Below are positions 34,819 through 46,505 of a DNA stretch of 64,000 nt, piece by piece (the stretch's first letter is position 1; every line of letters starts with the position of its first letter). This DNA comes from Mycogone perniciosa (taxonomy: Eukaryota > Ascomycota > Sordariomycetes > Hypocreales > Hypocreaceae), in contig JAOALB010000050.1 of NCBI GenBank assembly GCA_025331125.1, positions 124,001-188,000 on the forward strand, read 5' to 3'. Position numbers and translations under genes: made by a program. The notes beneath the pieces were generated by a model, which saw only the letters and a program-made list of their open reading frames with translations, did not search any database and was not told where the DNA came from.

Positions 34819-37762
34819 TCAAGCAACATGTACAAACGCCCGCTTCTTAGCGCTCCGCTCCTGGTTATCGTCCTCCCATGTCTCGTCGACGTACTCCTTG
34901 ACGCTATTATCTCGAATCTGCATGCCCACAACCTTGAGTGCAGCAATGTTGACCCCCATCTCATTTTTCTGCCTCTTCAGGGCAGCTCTGAGGTTTGTCC
35001 GAATGCCGTCCATCATGACCTTCATGGTCCTGCTCGCAACAATCTGCTTGTGATGTGTCTTGAGCATGAAGAATAGAATGCGGCATGTCAGCGGCATATT
35101 CATCGACCGCATGGCAAAAATGTTGATGAATGTGAAGAGAATGGGGACGGAGGCAAAGGGGAGCACCAGCAGAGCATCGTGTAATGCGGACGCCTTGATG
35201 CGTTGCAAGACAGACATGACGTAGGCCTCAGCAGTGATATTTCCCAGGGCCAGGAAGACGGGATTCCGCTGCGGAGGAACAGCATGGGGGTTCGTGAGCT
35301 TGGCTTCCTCGTATTCTTTCAACAGGTTCAGGTCTGCCATGCCCATCTCGAGTGCCTCCGCTATTCGCTCACCAGCCATCAGTGTCTCCGTAGTCTGCTT
35401 GCCAGCGGCGGCAACTTCGTCGTTCTCGTCTCCGGCGTCTGCATCCTTCTCAAGTGAGGCTGTCAAAGTGCTTTCGTACAGCTCCTCCATTTCCTTTTCC
35501 CGCTCTTCTTCCAAGAAGATTTGTTCGTCGGTCTCTTCCCAGACTCGAATGCTTTTGTCGTGACTGGCACTGACAAGGAAATTTCCGCTATGGCTCATGG
35601 CGATAGACCACACCTCACCGTGATGACCATCTAACCTCTGAATCTTCTCGAACTTGTCTCCATCCCAATAGCGAATTGTTTTGTCTTTGCTACTGCTGAA
35701 AAAGTGGTGCCCGTTTCCATCGGAATTGTGGGGGACGAAAAGCACTTGCAGAATACTGTCTTGGTGTCCAAAGAGCGCCTTGTGACAATCTCCAAAGTCC
35801 AAACCCCATATTCTGATGTTCTTGTCTGCAGAACTTGTGACAATGAGCTTGCTATCGTAAGAGATATCCATGCTCAGAACTGGTAACTTGTGGCCATACA
35901 GGTTGAGGTACAGCTTGAGCGAGTCCACAAAGAAGACTTTTACTGTGTTGTCGAGGAGAGAGACCGCTAATAGTCTGGCGTCGGGAGAGAATCTGAGACT
36001 GAGAATATCGTCCGAGACCTTCAATGTCCTGGACTGAATGAGCTTGAGTTTCGGTGTTGTCCGTTTTGTTCCGAGGACCGGTTCTTGAACGATTTTGAAG
36101 TCCCAGAACTTGGCTGTTTTATCGGCACTCCCAGACACAACGGAACGACCATCTGGATGAACTTGCAACGCCCAGATGGCTCCCTCGTGCGCCGCAACGC
36201 TGTCTAGTAGTGATGCGGAAGCAACGTCAAACAATTGCAGCTCGCCGCTCTTCGTTCCAACCACAACGACCTTGTCACCGGGAAGGAATGCGCAGCAAAG
36301 AGCGTAACCGCATTCAAATGTTCGTATACATGTTTGCGTTTTGATGTTCCAAATCTTCAAGGATCCGTTGGATGCCGATGCCAGCATTTTGTCGTCTGAG
36401 CTCAACGATAAAGCTCGAATATCGGCCCGGTGTCCAGGTAGCTCGACTGAGAGCGTCCGGGTGTAGTCAGGGATATCATCTTTTGTTTTCCGATCGCTCT
36501 TCTCCTTTGGGTGAACACCATAATATTCCAACTGATTGTTCGTAGTCCCTACCACCAGATATATGTCCTTTTGCCCACTGGGCAGGGCCCAGTCGACTGA
36601 ACGGACCTTGCCCCCGGTTCTCACGATGACGAACTGAACGAAAACGTCGCTGATGTCGGCCTTGGACACATCTTCCGAGATTTCGTCCCCATTGGCCATC
36701 TCTTCGTCCGCCTGCTTGCTGTCCTTCTGTTTCTCTCTCCGTCGTCTCCTCTTTCGTGCCAGACCTTTCCGGACTTCAGCTTCTGACCTGATGCGCCACA
36801 CATCAACACTTTTGTCTGAGCCATGTACGGCAAAATAGTCCTTCTGAGGATGGAAAATGACCTCGGTGGCTCGGTCCTTGCTCTGTCGGTGAAGGGTTCC
36901 CCGGTCTTGCAGGAATCGTGCCGTTGTGGAAATATCTACTTTCCGCGCGCTTGAGCTCAGGGCGTCAGCGTCTAAAGACCAAACCTTCATCTCTCCATCA
37001 TTTCCGGCAGTAACGCAGCCACTCAAATCTGGAGATACACCAAGTGCCCAGCATTCACCGTTTGTTTGTGATATATGCGTCTCTATGCAATGCCTTGACG
37101 ACAGATCCCAAAGTTTGAGAAGAGAGTCTTTGCCGGTTGTCAAGAGGAAACCCTCGGTGGCCCCTTCGCCATCGAGAACCATTGCGCGCGTGCCGTCTTC
37201 ATCTTGTAGTTGTGGCTCCGGTTCCAAGAATCGAAGCCCTGTGATTTGGTCCTTGTGTCCTCGCAGCTTGAACTGCCCAACTTCCGCGACAAGGTCCCAG
37301 ATAATGACGTCAGTGTCTTTTGAGCCACTGGCAAGTCGAACGCCGGCCTTATCGAATGCAAGATGGGTGATAGCGGACTTGTGGCCGTTGAAGTTGACTA
37401 TAACGGTGAAGATTTTGCTGTCCCAGATTCGAATGCTGCCATCTTCATAGCCCACGGCAAACATGTCCTTGTCTACCTTGCTCTGCGCAATGGCAGTGAC
37501 CGGAAACGTGCACCGCTCATCTCTCCATCGGCCCAGCAGCTCGCCCTTTTTTATATCCCAACAGAGAACCTCTTCATTCGCGGCCGTAATCGCTTGTCCC
37601 GCGCCAACACCGGCTCGGTCTTTGGACGTCCAGACAATGTTCGATGTACTTGAAGCAATTGTGCCAAATGACTTGGCATGCTCGTACTTGCTAGAGGATC
37701 ATGTTAAAATACGATAGAGGATCTATCGAACCAATGGGAACTTACAGGTATGACTTGACCAT
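34819..37762 (-). CDS. utp12: U3 snoRNP WD40 protein Utp12 (Dip2/WDR3 family)
   Basis: Utp12 belongs to the UTP-B subcomplex of the small-subunit processome, which processes 18S pre-rRNA in the nucleolus. Two exons on the minus strand: a 17-nt first exon (37762-37746, encoding MVKSY and part of a Leu codon) and 37690-34819, giving 962 residues. The join MVKSYL-KYEHAKSFGTIAS matches the conserved Dip2 N-terminus. Two tandem WD40 propellers follow, with repeats such as GSIRIWDSK, GHKSAITHLAFD, SADKTAKFWDF, GHKLPVLSMDISYD and SHDKSIRVWEE. The C-terminal Utp12 helical domain starts at about residue 700 and includes NPVFLALGNITAEAYVMSVL. A lysine-rich loop (KRRRRREKQKDSK) interrupts the first propeller. 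It is divergent from arc35, with 279 bp between starts. Confidence 0.94.
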
Positions 37763-38041
37763 GTTTGCCGAGTCTCAACCTCTGACGGCAGTTTTGGTCT
37801 TTGACTTAGAAAAGAACTTGTCGCATGCGCGCCGTCGTCCAATTGCGACGGGCGGTGTTTTTTTTCCTTGGCTTATCGATAACGACCGGATCGATAGCTT
37901 GCCCGTCACGTGGACCGCCGTCTAGCTTCCAATGCTTGGCGTCCTCCACCACGTAGCTGAGCCCCACCACGGAGTCGTAACCAGCAGCTCCCCAGGACAG
38001 CCAGAGGGGGACGCAAGCAGTTCAGCAGACAAACCGCCACG
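37763..38041. promoter_or_regulatory. Divergent promoter region utp12/arc35
   Basis: A 279-bp gap between two start codons. It contains TCACGTGG (CACGTG at 37907-37912), a common bHLH or Cbf1-type site in fungal promoters. Its use here is an assumption. Confidence 0.4.
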
Positions 38042-39218
38042 ATGCTTCTTCTCGACTACCAAAACGCCCTGATTCAATCGGTCCTCACCGAGCGGTTTTC
38101 TGGGTACATTGCTAACGACTGCTGTTTGTCGCGTGGCTGAGCTAACCGCTGTACAGGGCTACTCCTGTACACATCGACCAGACCGTATCCGACTTCGATG
38201 GCGTCACATTCCACATATCAACTCCCGAAACCAAAACGAAAATCCAACTGTCGATTCAAATAAGATGCTTCAAGGATCTCGTCAAGTATGGCGCTGAACA
38301 AGTCCTCCAGCGGGAGTACGGGCAATACGTCGTTCCGGTGGAGACGGGCTATGACTTCTCCGTGTTGGTTGACCTGGAGAACTTGCCGGAGTCGAAGGGT
38401 AGGCTATGGCCGTTGAAACCAAGTCTCTGCTTGTACTGTGGCACTAACAGCAGCTCCTAGAGGAACGCGATGCATTGGCGATGCATTTCGCCCTGTTGAA
38501 GCGTCACGCTATGGCGGCCCCGTTCGAGCAGGCATACGAGGAACACTACAAACTGAAGGAAGAGGCATCGAAATTCAGCTCAGAGGAAGCCCCCAAAGGA
38601 GTGCGAGAAGGAGGCGAGGTCAAAGCAATCCACTACCGGGAGGAGGAGGCCATTTATGTGAAGGCCAGTCACGACCGAGTTACCGTAATCTTCAGCACTA
38701 TCTTCCGCGAAGAGACCGATCGAGTATTTGGAAAGGTGTTCATCCAGGAGTTCGTCGATGCACGAAGACGAGCCATTCAAAATGCACCCCAGGTTCTTTT
38801 CAGGAATGATCCGCCTCTTGAGCTGCAAGGGGTCCCCGGAGTTCAGGATACGGGCTCTGGAGAAATCGGCTATGTCACATTTGGTACGTATATGTTGGCA
38901 TTAAGCTCGCGCATCCATGCTAATTGTTCCAAGTTCTGTTCCCCAGACACCTCACTCCACAGAGAATGGCTGCTGTCATTTCCCACATCCAGACGTTCCG
39001 AGATTACTTCCACTACCACATCAAAGCTTCGAAGGCATACATTCACTCCCGGATGCGAAAGCGAACAGCAGACTTCCTTCAAGGTTTGTCCCATATCATT
39101 GAGCTGTGCAGGTCTACAGTGCTGACTAGAACTAGTGTTGCGCCGTGCTCGCCCCGAGAACGAGGAACGAGAGAAGAAGACGGCAAGTGGCAGGACCTTC
39201 AAGGTGCAGGGCAACTAA
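38042..39218 (+). CDS. arc35: Arp2/3 complex 34/35-kDa subunit (Arc35/ARPC2)
   Basis: ARPC2 with ARPC4 forms the core of the Arp2/3 complex, which nucleates branched actin at sites of endocytosis and hyphal growth. Five exons: 38042-38103, 38157-38398, 38461-38883, 38934-39083 and 39136-39218, giving 319 residues, normal for the family. The N-terminus MLLLDYQNALIQSVLTER matches ARPC2. Other landmarks are KYGAEQVLQREYG, the middle HFALLKRHAMAAPFE, and FPRHLTPQRMAAVISHIQTF and FRDYFHYHIKASKAYIHSRM near the C-terminus. The last exon is basic (VLRRARPENEEREKK) and ends TFKVQGN. All four introns are 50-62 nt with regular ends and keep the frame. Confidence 0.94.
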
Positions 39219-39676
39219 GGAGCCCAATAAGCTTCATTCTTGTTCTTCAATGTTTGGCCAAATGTAGAATTGAGGCCAGTACAACCTATTAGTAGTAGAA
39301 GCGAGCGCGGAATGGCGGGGTTAACGGCTTGTGCCAAAACTAGATGAATTTATATGAACCCAAAACCATAACTGCGTGTTTGGCAGTTATACAAGTTGAC
39401 ATCTCAGATATTCCATAAAAGACAACACAATGAATAATCTATCCATCTGGACAGGCATGTGTACTCCCTAGGTACCTTTAAATGGGTAATCGTTGGGATG
39501 AAATGGCTGGCGGCATTTGATTGGCAAGCTAAAGCCACTGCTGCTGAATGGCTCGTGCCGTGCAGGGGAGTATCCCACCTCGTGTGATCGTTTTGCCCAA
39601 CGCAGAGCTAGGCATCTTGATACCTTCAAGACACCTGGCGAAGTCAACAGCAGCACGGCTTCCGGCCGTAAATACG
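39219..39676. other. Intergenic region arc35/lcl3
   Basis: A 458-bp gap between genes on the same strand. The lcl3 frame is open for some codons upstream of the chosen ATG, but the extension looks unlike the family. No other gene seen. Confidence 0.5.
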
Positions 39677-40544
39677 ATGGTATGGCCATTTGGAACATCG
39701 GGTTCCGGTAACAACAAGGAAAGCCATGATGAGCCAAAGAAACGGCCGGTTTCCTGGCCAGACTCGCTAGGAAACCAAGAGACGGAGCCGTTCTCAGCCG
39801 CCAAAGCATGGGCGCCGATGGTTGTGTTCTCGCTGGTGGGCCTTGGTGCGCTGCAGCTCTATGCAAATTATCTGCGTCGAATACCTGGTACTGCGTACAT
39901 CCGGCCGAATTTCTTTCGAAACAGGAGTCTGTATGGCAGGGTGACGAGCGTTGGTGATGGTGACAACTTCCACCTGTTCCACACGCCGGGTGGGAAGGCC
40001 GTGGGCTGGGGTTGGCTAAGAAAGGTCCCTAAGACGAGAAAGGAGCTCAAGGACCGGACGGTAAGATCCCTTCTTGACGGTGGTTCCGTGAGAGGAGTTT
40101 GCGTTTGCTAATGTGCTCGACATGTAGATACCCATCCGCATTGCGGGCATCGATGCACCCGAAGGTGCCCACTTTGGACGACCAGCCCAACCCTACTCAG
40201 ACGAGGCCTTAAAGTGGCTCCAGAACTACATCCTTAACAAAAATGTTCGCGCATATATCTACAAGAAGGATCAGTACGATCGAGTTGTGGCTACAGTCTA
40301 CGTCCGCAAGTTTCTCTTCCGAAAAAACGTTGGCATGCAGATGATCAAGTCAGGCCTTGCCACGGTCTATGAAGCGAAGAGCGGTGCCGAGTTTGGCGGT
40401 CTCGAGGAAAAATATAAAAAGGCTGAAGCCAAGGCCAAGCAGAAACGGAAGGGAATGTGGTCGGGAGATCCCAAGGCCTTTGAGAGTCCGAGAGAGTACA
40501 AGACAAAGTGGGCAGGAGTACAGAATAAGGATGAGGGCAGCTGA
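39677..40544 (+). CDS. lcl3: Membrane-anchored SNase-type endonuclease Lcl3
   Basis: A thermonuclease-fold (staphylococcal nuclease-like) protein, in yeast linked to mitochondria and calcium-dependent. Exons are 39677-40060 and 40128-40544, giving 266 residues. A membrane helix at about residues 49-66 (VVFSLVGLGALQLYANYL) comes after a polar N-terminus that starts MVWPFG. The catalytic domain shows VGDGDNFHL, RIAGIDAPE and KKDQYDRVVATVY, which supply the aspartates, arginines and glutamate used in SNase catalysis. The C-terminus is lysine-rich. The splice at DRT-IPIRIAG falls inside the nuclease core and keeps its frame. I prefer this start over an upstream in-frame ATG at 39548 because MVWPFG fits Lcl3 proteins; the upstream start would add 43 residues. 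Confidence 0.9.
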
Positions 40545-42815
40545 GGCTTCTCTCCCGGCCAGTTGATTCAAAGCAAATAAACCAGAGGCTGATGGCAGCC
40601 TGTCTTAGATTTAAGCAGATGTTGATGCGACCCGCAAGTGGACACAGCAGCTCCATGTCGGACGAGCTGGTCTTCGCTGTATACTAAGGCATGAGCGTTG
40701 CGGAATTTTGCATGTTGGTTAAGCGCAAGCCTCTTTGTATGAGATGAAGGGATGCCGTCTGATAAATATTGCTACGTAGCACAATAACACCAGACCATTA
40801 GTCGCCGTCATGCGGCTGTAACTGGCAAACGATATTTGTGAATTCTAGCGTCGATGATCGACTGTGGGCCATAGTAGGTACATATATGTCGAACAGTGTT
40901 CAACAAAAGCCAACGAGCCGGGAACATCTGTACAGTCACTCATGATGGCACAGAGGTTGGACAAAATGGTGGTTTCTCAGAGATGCCCTGCCACACAGCG
41001 GGCTGGAGAAGAATCGCGCGGCCGGCTCTACTACCTCATAGGGTCAGGAAATGGAGGCTGGCAATATGATACCCGTAGGTATAGAGCAACGGATGAGCCG
41101 TGGTCCACTGCTTCATACCTAGGTACGATTTGTGTGATCCAACTGAAGATGTGTGCCTTCGGTATCACCCCCCGCCGGTTCCTGGTGGTTGGAGCTTGAC
41201 AACGAAGAGAAGGCTGATCATTGCCCTTCGAAACGGGTAAGACAGGGATCCAGAACCCCTGCAACCCAGTTCGACACAGACCCGATTGGGGTCAGCTGCA
41301 GTTTAGACAAAATGCTATCGCCCTAATTCAGCAGGTGTCCGAGCTATTCTTTTTGTCATCAAGACCCTTGAAGTGGGCCGACTATCTGTGCCCCTGGCAT
41401 GAATGAGGGGAGTCCACGAATAGGAGGTCGGAGACGTCCGGTGAGACGTGAACCACAACCGTGTTTGATGCATCTCAGAATTGCCAGGGGAAACCAGTAA
41501 AAGGCTCATGCTCCGGCCATTTTCCTTTCAAAGGGAAACAAAAAGCCTCCTCCCAATCCAACATCCTCCACGCGTGGGCGGTGCAGAGGAAATACTGCTA
41601 CTAATACTACTCGTAGATCCTTTGAAGCTCTTTAGCTCCTGCCACTCTTTTGTCAACAAGGGGGTGTTGTTGATTGTACCCGCTATTATTGCTATTTTTA
41701 CCACTTACGAGTCCGTGAAGAACACGACACTTTCGCTTTTTATCCCACCTTGTGTGTGGCTCTGACTGCACCAACCGAATCACGACACGATTGCATCCAT
41801 ACAGGTATCTGCAGCACAAGGATACGCGCATACGAATACGTCGAGACGGACGGGAGGACTGCCTTTTCTTGCGGAAACAGCTGATTGCGAGCAATCTGGT
41901 GTCAAACAAGCAGAGCCGTTGCTGATCGATTTCTGTTGCAATCAATCAGCTTATTCTCAAACCTCCGGAGCGAGGCCCAGCTTGATTGGCTGTGCCAGTG
42001 AAGTGTACGAAGTCGTAGCGTGGCAAGGTAAATTGGGTGGTGAACAAGGGGCCGCTCAGACGCCGATAGCTTCAGGCTGCCAGACCAGAAGTACGGAGTA
42101 CGAATCTCGCATCGGACCAAGAACGACGTGTTACAGCGATTCATTGCGCAACGAGAGACAGCGCACAGCAAACGAGCAAGCGAATTACACGTGTGCTCCT
42201 GATTGATAGCACACATCAATCACTTCCTAAGGTATTTCAGCCTTTCCCGTCTTTGGTGTCACACGCTGTGCCTGAAGCTGGGGGGGTCTTGATGCTTGTT
42301 GTAAAATGTGCATGTACTAACCTCTTAAGGCTAGCTCCGCAGCTCCCTGTCATAGCAACCTCCAGCAATTTCCCGCATTCTCTGCCTCTTACTCGTACTT
42401 TCGAAGCCCAACTCGCTCAACCAGCCACTTCGCTCAAACAAAATCAATTACTTCACCATTCATCGCCAGGCGACGAGGCGACGCAGCGAAGAGCGACGTC
42501 CATCCTTCCCGCACACGGCCGACCGACCGGCCTCTCAAAAGTATCATTACGCTCGTTTTTTTCCGATCTCAATCGAAATTTCGCCCATCTTTTACGCTGT
42601 CGCGACTTCAGTTTCCCGTTGCCTCGAACGCTCTGACGCCGATTCGAAATCCGTGATGCGATCCTAGTCGACAACCGCTTGCACCCGTAATGCACGTTCG
42701 AAACGCATCGATACCACCGTCTGCTTTCCAGGTTTCGAGACCCCGGGCGTTATCGTTATCACTTAATCGCGTTTCGGTTTTGATCTCTCCCATCAGCACA
42801 CCGCGGTAGTGAGCG
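40545..42815. other. Intergenic region lcl3/rax2 with long presumptive rax2 leader
   Basis: About 2.3 kb without a supportable gene. One TACGGAGTA word is at 42092-42100 and a CACGTG at 42188-42193. From about 42,330 to 42,800 the plus strand is C/T-rich (for example ctctgcctcttactcg), which fits a rax2 promoter and 5' leader. Several short reading frames exist here but none resembles a known protein. Confidence 0.5.
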
Positions 42816-45800
42816 ATGCGATTATCTTTTCAAAAGCGCCGTGTGGCGCGACGACCCCGGCCGCTGGGATTGAGTCTCGCAGTGCTGGCAGCTGTCGCGC
42901 CATCGCTATCAAGCGCCATCAATTTTACAGCGGCCCCCGCGGCAAATCTTGATTTTTCGAATCTGGGGAGGATAGGCATCGCTGGAGATTTCGATGGCAT
43001 CTCCCTCTACCAGTATGAGGAGCAAGTCTCGCAACCATCCAGCACAAATGGCAGTGCATCACTCCTCACACAACTGCCCAATGGCATGCTAGCTTCGATT
43101 GCTGCCACCGACGCCTCCATCCTGGCAATGTGCCCCGTGACGCTCAGCGATGGATCGGAAAATGTTATCATTGGCGGTAATTTTACGAGCTTGGACGGCA
43201 TCAAATCGACGGCCATCGCACTTTTCAACACCAATACCAGCGAATTCACCCCAGTCAATGGTCTTAAGGGTGAAGTGAACGCTCTTTTGTGCGATGGGGA
43301 CAAGGGCACGGTATACGTGGGAGGAAATTTCAAGAGCGGCAACTCGACAAACGCGATTGCATGGCGTACCAACGGTGGCTGGGCGAATCTTCCCTTTGCT
43401 GGTTTCAATGGCCCTGTGACTGCCATTACCAAGGCATCAAATGGGCACATCATCTTTGGTGGTGGCTTTACTGGCTTGGGCAACGTTAGTACCCCCAGCG
43501 AGCCAGATGGACAAACCATCAACTTGTCTACCGCTGACGTCTCGGCCGACAACACTGCGCTGACAGACGGCTTTGACGACCCCAAAAATGTCATCTGCTC
43601 TGATGACTCCGATGGTGCTGGCAAGACATGGTTAGTCCAGGACAACGTTCCTGGCAACTGGGAAGCAAAGTTCAACTTCGGATTCGAACCTACAAAGCTC
43701 AGGCTGTGGAACACCCATCAGGACGGTCGCGGGACCAAGACTTTCCGTTTCATCGCCCTCCCAATCAATGGCATCATGAACTTTACCTACGTCGATCCTG
43801 CTACCGGCAAGAACTCCAGCTGCACGAGTGAATGTCCGCTGAGCAATAATCCCAAGGTTAAATACCAGGACTTCCATTTTGTCAACAAAGTCGGCATGAA
43901 CCATTTCCAACTTGCCATATCAGCTTGGTATGGAAACGGTGCCGGTCTCAACGGAGTTCAGCTGTTCCAGGACAACATTTTTGCCTTTGCTATCCAGAAC
44001 TTCAATGAGCCATCATGCGGCGTTAGCTTTTCAGCATCAGCAACTACCACTGGACCTTGGACACAGTCGCCTTCTGTCCAGAGCGATTCGATGTATCTGA
44101 CTGCGCAGCTTTCAAGCCCTGTCACATCCAAGTCGGCCTCGATTGTATTCACGCCAAACATCATAGAGTCTGGTAATTATTCCGTCAATATGTATACGCC
44201 AGGCTGCGTCCCTGACGGTACTTGCGGAACGCGAGGTCGCGTCAACATCACCGGCATTATGTCGACTGGCACAATCAAGGCCAACTTTACCACTACTCTT
44301 TATCAGACTAACAATTTCGACAAGTATGACCAGATCTACTTTGGGTACATCGACAGGACTTCAGACAGCTTCAAGCCCGCTGTGACAATCACGCCACTGG
44401 ACGACCAAGATCTTAGCACCATGACGTTTGTCGCCCAGAAGGTCGGCTTCACCCTCATCAACTCAACTGGCGGGCTCAACGGTCTCTTTGACTTCGACCC
44501 AAGCAAGGCCGTGTTCGACGCGTCTGACCTTGAGAACTCGACTATCAACAGGCTAGGCGCTAGCTTTGACCACAACACAGGAGTGAATGCCCTAGCGACA
44601 TCTGGTGACATCACTTTTATTGGCGGCAACTTCACGTCCGATGATCACCAGAACCTTGTTGCCATTAACACTAACGATCAGATCATGTCCCTTGATGGCG
44701 GTCTCGACGGCCAGGTCTTGAGCATGCATCTCGACGGTACCAAACTGTTCATTGGCGGAGATTTCACCAACAAGCGAGCCAGTGGCACAAATGGCCTTAA
44801 TCATGTGGCAGTTTATGACACATCAGATAACTCCTGGACTGCTTTGGGGGCTGGTGTCGATGCAAGAGTCGATTATGTTGTTCCATTCCAGATCAATATC
44901 ACCAATATTACTGAGACGGTCATTGCCTTCACGGGTTCATTCTCAGAGTGCAAGGCGTTTGGTGATTACAAGGCTACTTCTGTCAACGGCTTTGCAGTTT
45001 GGGTTCCATCGAAACAAAACTGGCTTCAAAATCTCGGCCTTCCGGTTCCCAACTACAGCGGTCTCCTCACAGCCTCCCAACTGAATCTCACTAGCGGCTA
45101 TTCCCTCTTTGGTGGCTCCATCTCATCTTCTGAACTAGGTGCACACGGCGTCGCCACGCTGACCAACAAAGGCCTTGGCCAATTCCCGGTCAACATACAA
45201 TCGCAAGATCCAGTATCATCGAAGAAGAAACGTCGAGATGTTGCGTCCAACACACCAGTCTCGGGCGTTGCAACAGGAGCCTTTTACAACGAAGGTAACA
45301 GCAACATTACTGTTCTAGCGGGACACTTCTCAGCCCAGTCAAATGGCTCTACGGTCGATAACTTAGTGTTCATTGACGGTAATGATAAAGACTCTGTTAG
45401 TGGAGTTGGCTCCGGCATATCCTCTAATTCGATCTTCACTGCTGCTGCATTCCGTGGGAGCGTTCTCTTCGCTGGTGGCAATATTAGCGGCACCGTCAAT
45501 GGAAACAATGTGAACGGCATTATCGCGTATGATGTCGTTGCCAAGTCATTCGGTACTCAGCCACCGCCAGTCGCTGGTGGAAACGGTACGGTATCTATCA
45601 TAACCGTTCGACCGGGCACTGGAGAAGTTTATGTGGGTGGATCTTTTGAGCGGGCTGGTGCCTTGGACTGCCCTGGTGTGTGTTTGTATAATGCCGACTC
45701 GACACAGTGGACAAGGCCAGGAAACACCCTGTCCGGTCAAGTGAGCAGCTTCATGTGGTACAGCAACACTCAGCTCATTGCTGGTGGCGATTTACGTACC

Positions 45801-46505
45801 AACAGAACCGACACCAGGTTCCTTGCCCTTTACGACTCTGAGCAGCAAGTCTGGAGGGACTTCCCTGACACAGACAAGATTCCGGGCCCAGTCAAGACGA
45901 TAACCCCGGGATCCAGCGACAACGGTCAAATTTGGATATCTGGCGTTTCGCTGGACGGATCTGTCTATCTCATGAAGTACGATGGGAAAGCGTGGCAAAC
46001 TGCCAATCCGACACCTCCCTCAGGCAGCGTCATCCAGAGTCTACAAGTTTTTAGTCTCACCAAGGCCCATGACAAAGCAACCCTGCTTGACGATATGCAG
46101 GTATTGATGCTCACTGGCTCCATCCCTCTGCCTGGCATTGGTTCCGCCTCAGCAGTCATCTTCAATGGAACGAACTATCAGCCCTACGCCCTGACGACCA
46201 GCTCCAGGAATGGAGTTGGAAGCATTGCCAAGGTATTCTCGCAGAAGAATGACTTCTTCTCCTCTAGTGTGAAACACCTCCCGTTGGTCTTCGTCATCCT
46301 CATCGGCCTTGCCATTTCACTCGCCCTCATCCTCATCTTGGTCGTGTCAGGCATTGTGCTGGACCGGGTGCGCAAGAAGCGTGAGGGATACACGCCAGCG
46401 CCGACATCCATGTATGATCGTGGAAGCGGCATGCAGCGAATCCCTCCCCATGAACTGCTTGAATCACTTGGGAAGACCCGGCCTGGAGCGGCGCCGCATG
46501 TATGA
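42816..46505 (+). CDS. rax2: Polarised-growth membrane protein Rax2
   Basis: Rax2 is a single-pass plasma membrane protein marking growth and division sites; in filamentous fungi it affects hyphal polarity. Single exon, 1,229 residues. A signal peptide follows a basic start (about residues 17-36, LGLSLAVLAAVAPSLSSA). The ectodomain repeats a motif of the form IGGNFTS, as in VIIGGNFTSLDG, VYVGGNFKSGN, TFIGGNFTSDDH and LFIGGDFTNK, with many Asn-X-Ser/Thr sites. Near the C-terminus a membrane helix (about 1,155-1,180, LVFVILIGLAISLALILILV) is followed by a basic cytosolic tail with HELLESLGKTRPG. The ATG is the first in frame with the signal peptide. A dibasic KKKRRD site in the ectodomain could be a Kex2/furin-type cleavage site. 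Confidence 0.93.
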   Translation: MRLSFQKRRVARRPRPLGLSLAVLAAVAPSLSSAINFTAAPAANLDFSNLGRIGIAGDFDGISLYQYEEQVSQPSSTNGSASLLTQLPNGMLASIAATDASILAMCPVTLSDGSENVIIGGNFTSLDGIKSTAIALFNTNTSEFTPVNGLKGEVNALLCDGDKGTVYVGGNFKSGNSTNAIAWRTNGGWANLPFAGFNGPVTAITKASNGHIIFGGGFTGLGNVSTPSEPDGQTINLSTADVSADNTALTDGFDDPKNVICSDDSDGAGKTWLVQDNVPGNWEAKFNFGFEPTKLRLWNTHQDGRGTKTFRFIALPINGIMNFTYVDPATGKNSSCTSECPLSNNPKVKYQDFHFVNKVGMNHFQLAISAWYGNGAGLNGVQLFQDNIFAFAIQNFNEPSCGVSFSASATTTGPWTQSPSVQSDSMYLTAQLSSPVTSKSASIVFTPNIIESGNYSVNMYTPGCVPDGTCGTRGRVNITGIMSTGTIKANFTTTLYQTNNFDKYDQIYFGYIDRTSDSFKPAVTITPLDDQDLSTMTFVAQKVGFTLINSTGGLNGLFDFDPSKAVFDASDLENSTINRLGASFDHNTGVNALATSGDITFIGGNFTSDDHQNLVAINTNDQIMSLDGGLDGQVLSMHLDGTKLFIGGDFTNKRASGTNGLNHVAVYDTSDNSWTALGAGVDARVDYVVPFQINITNITETVIAFTGSFSECKAFGDYKATSVNGFAVWVPSKQNWLQNLGLPVPNYSGLLTASQLNLTSGYSLFGGSISSSELGAHGVATLTNKGLGQFPVNIQSQDPVSSKKKRRDVASNTPVSGVATGAFYNEGNSNITVLAGHFSAQSNGSTVDNLVFIDGNDKDSVSGVGSGISSNSIFTAAAFRGSVLFAGGNISGTVNGNNVNGIIAYDVVAKSFGTQPPPVAGGNGTVSIITVRPGTGEVYVGGSFERAGALDCPGVCLYNADSTQWTRPGNTLSGQVSSFMWYSNTQLIAGGDLRTNRTDTRFLALYDSEQQVWRDFPDTDKIPGPVKTITPGSSDNGQIWISGVSLDGSVYLMKYDGKAWQTANPTPPSGSVIQSLQVFSLTKAHDKATLLDDMQVLMLTGSIPLPGIGSASAVIFNGTNYQPYALTTSSRNGVGSIAKVFSQKNDFFSSSVKHLPLVFVILIGLAISLALILILVVSGIVLDRVRKKREGYTPAPTSMYDRGSGMQRIPPHELLESLGKTRPGAAPHV

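Noticed and set aside
43007..43714. 235-codon minus-strand frame inside rax2
   Set aside because: Antisense shadow of the repetitive rax2 ectodomain.
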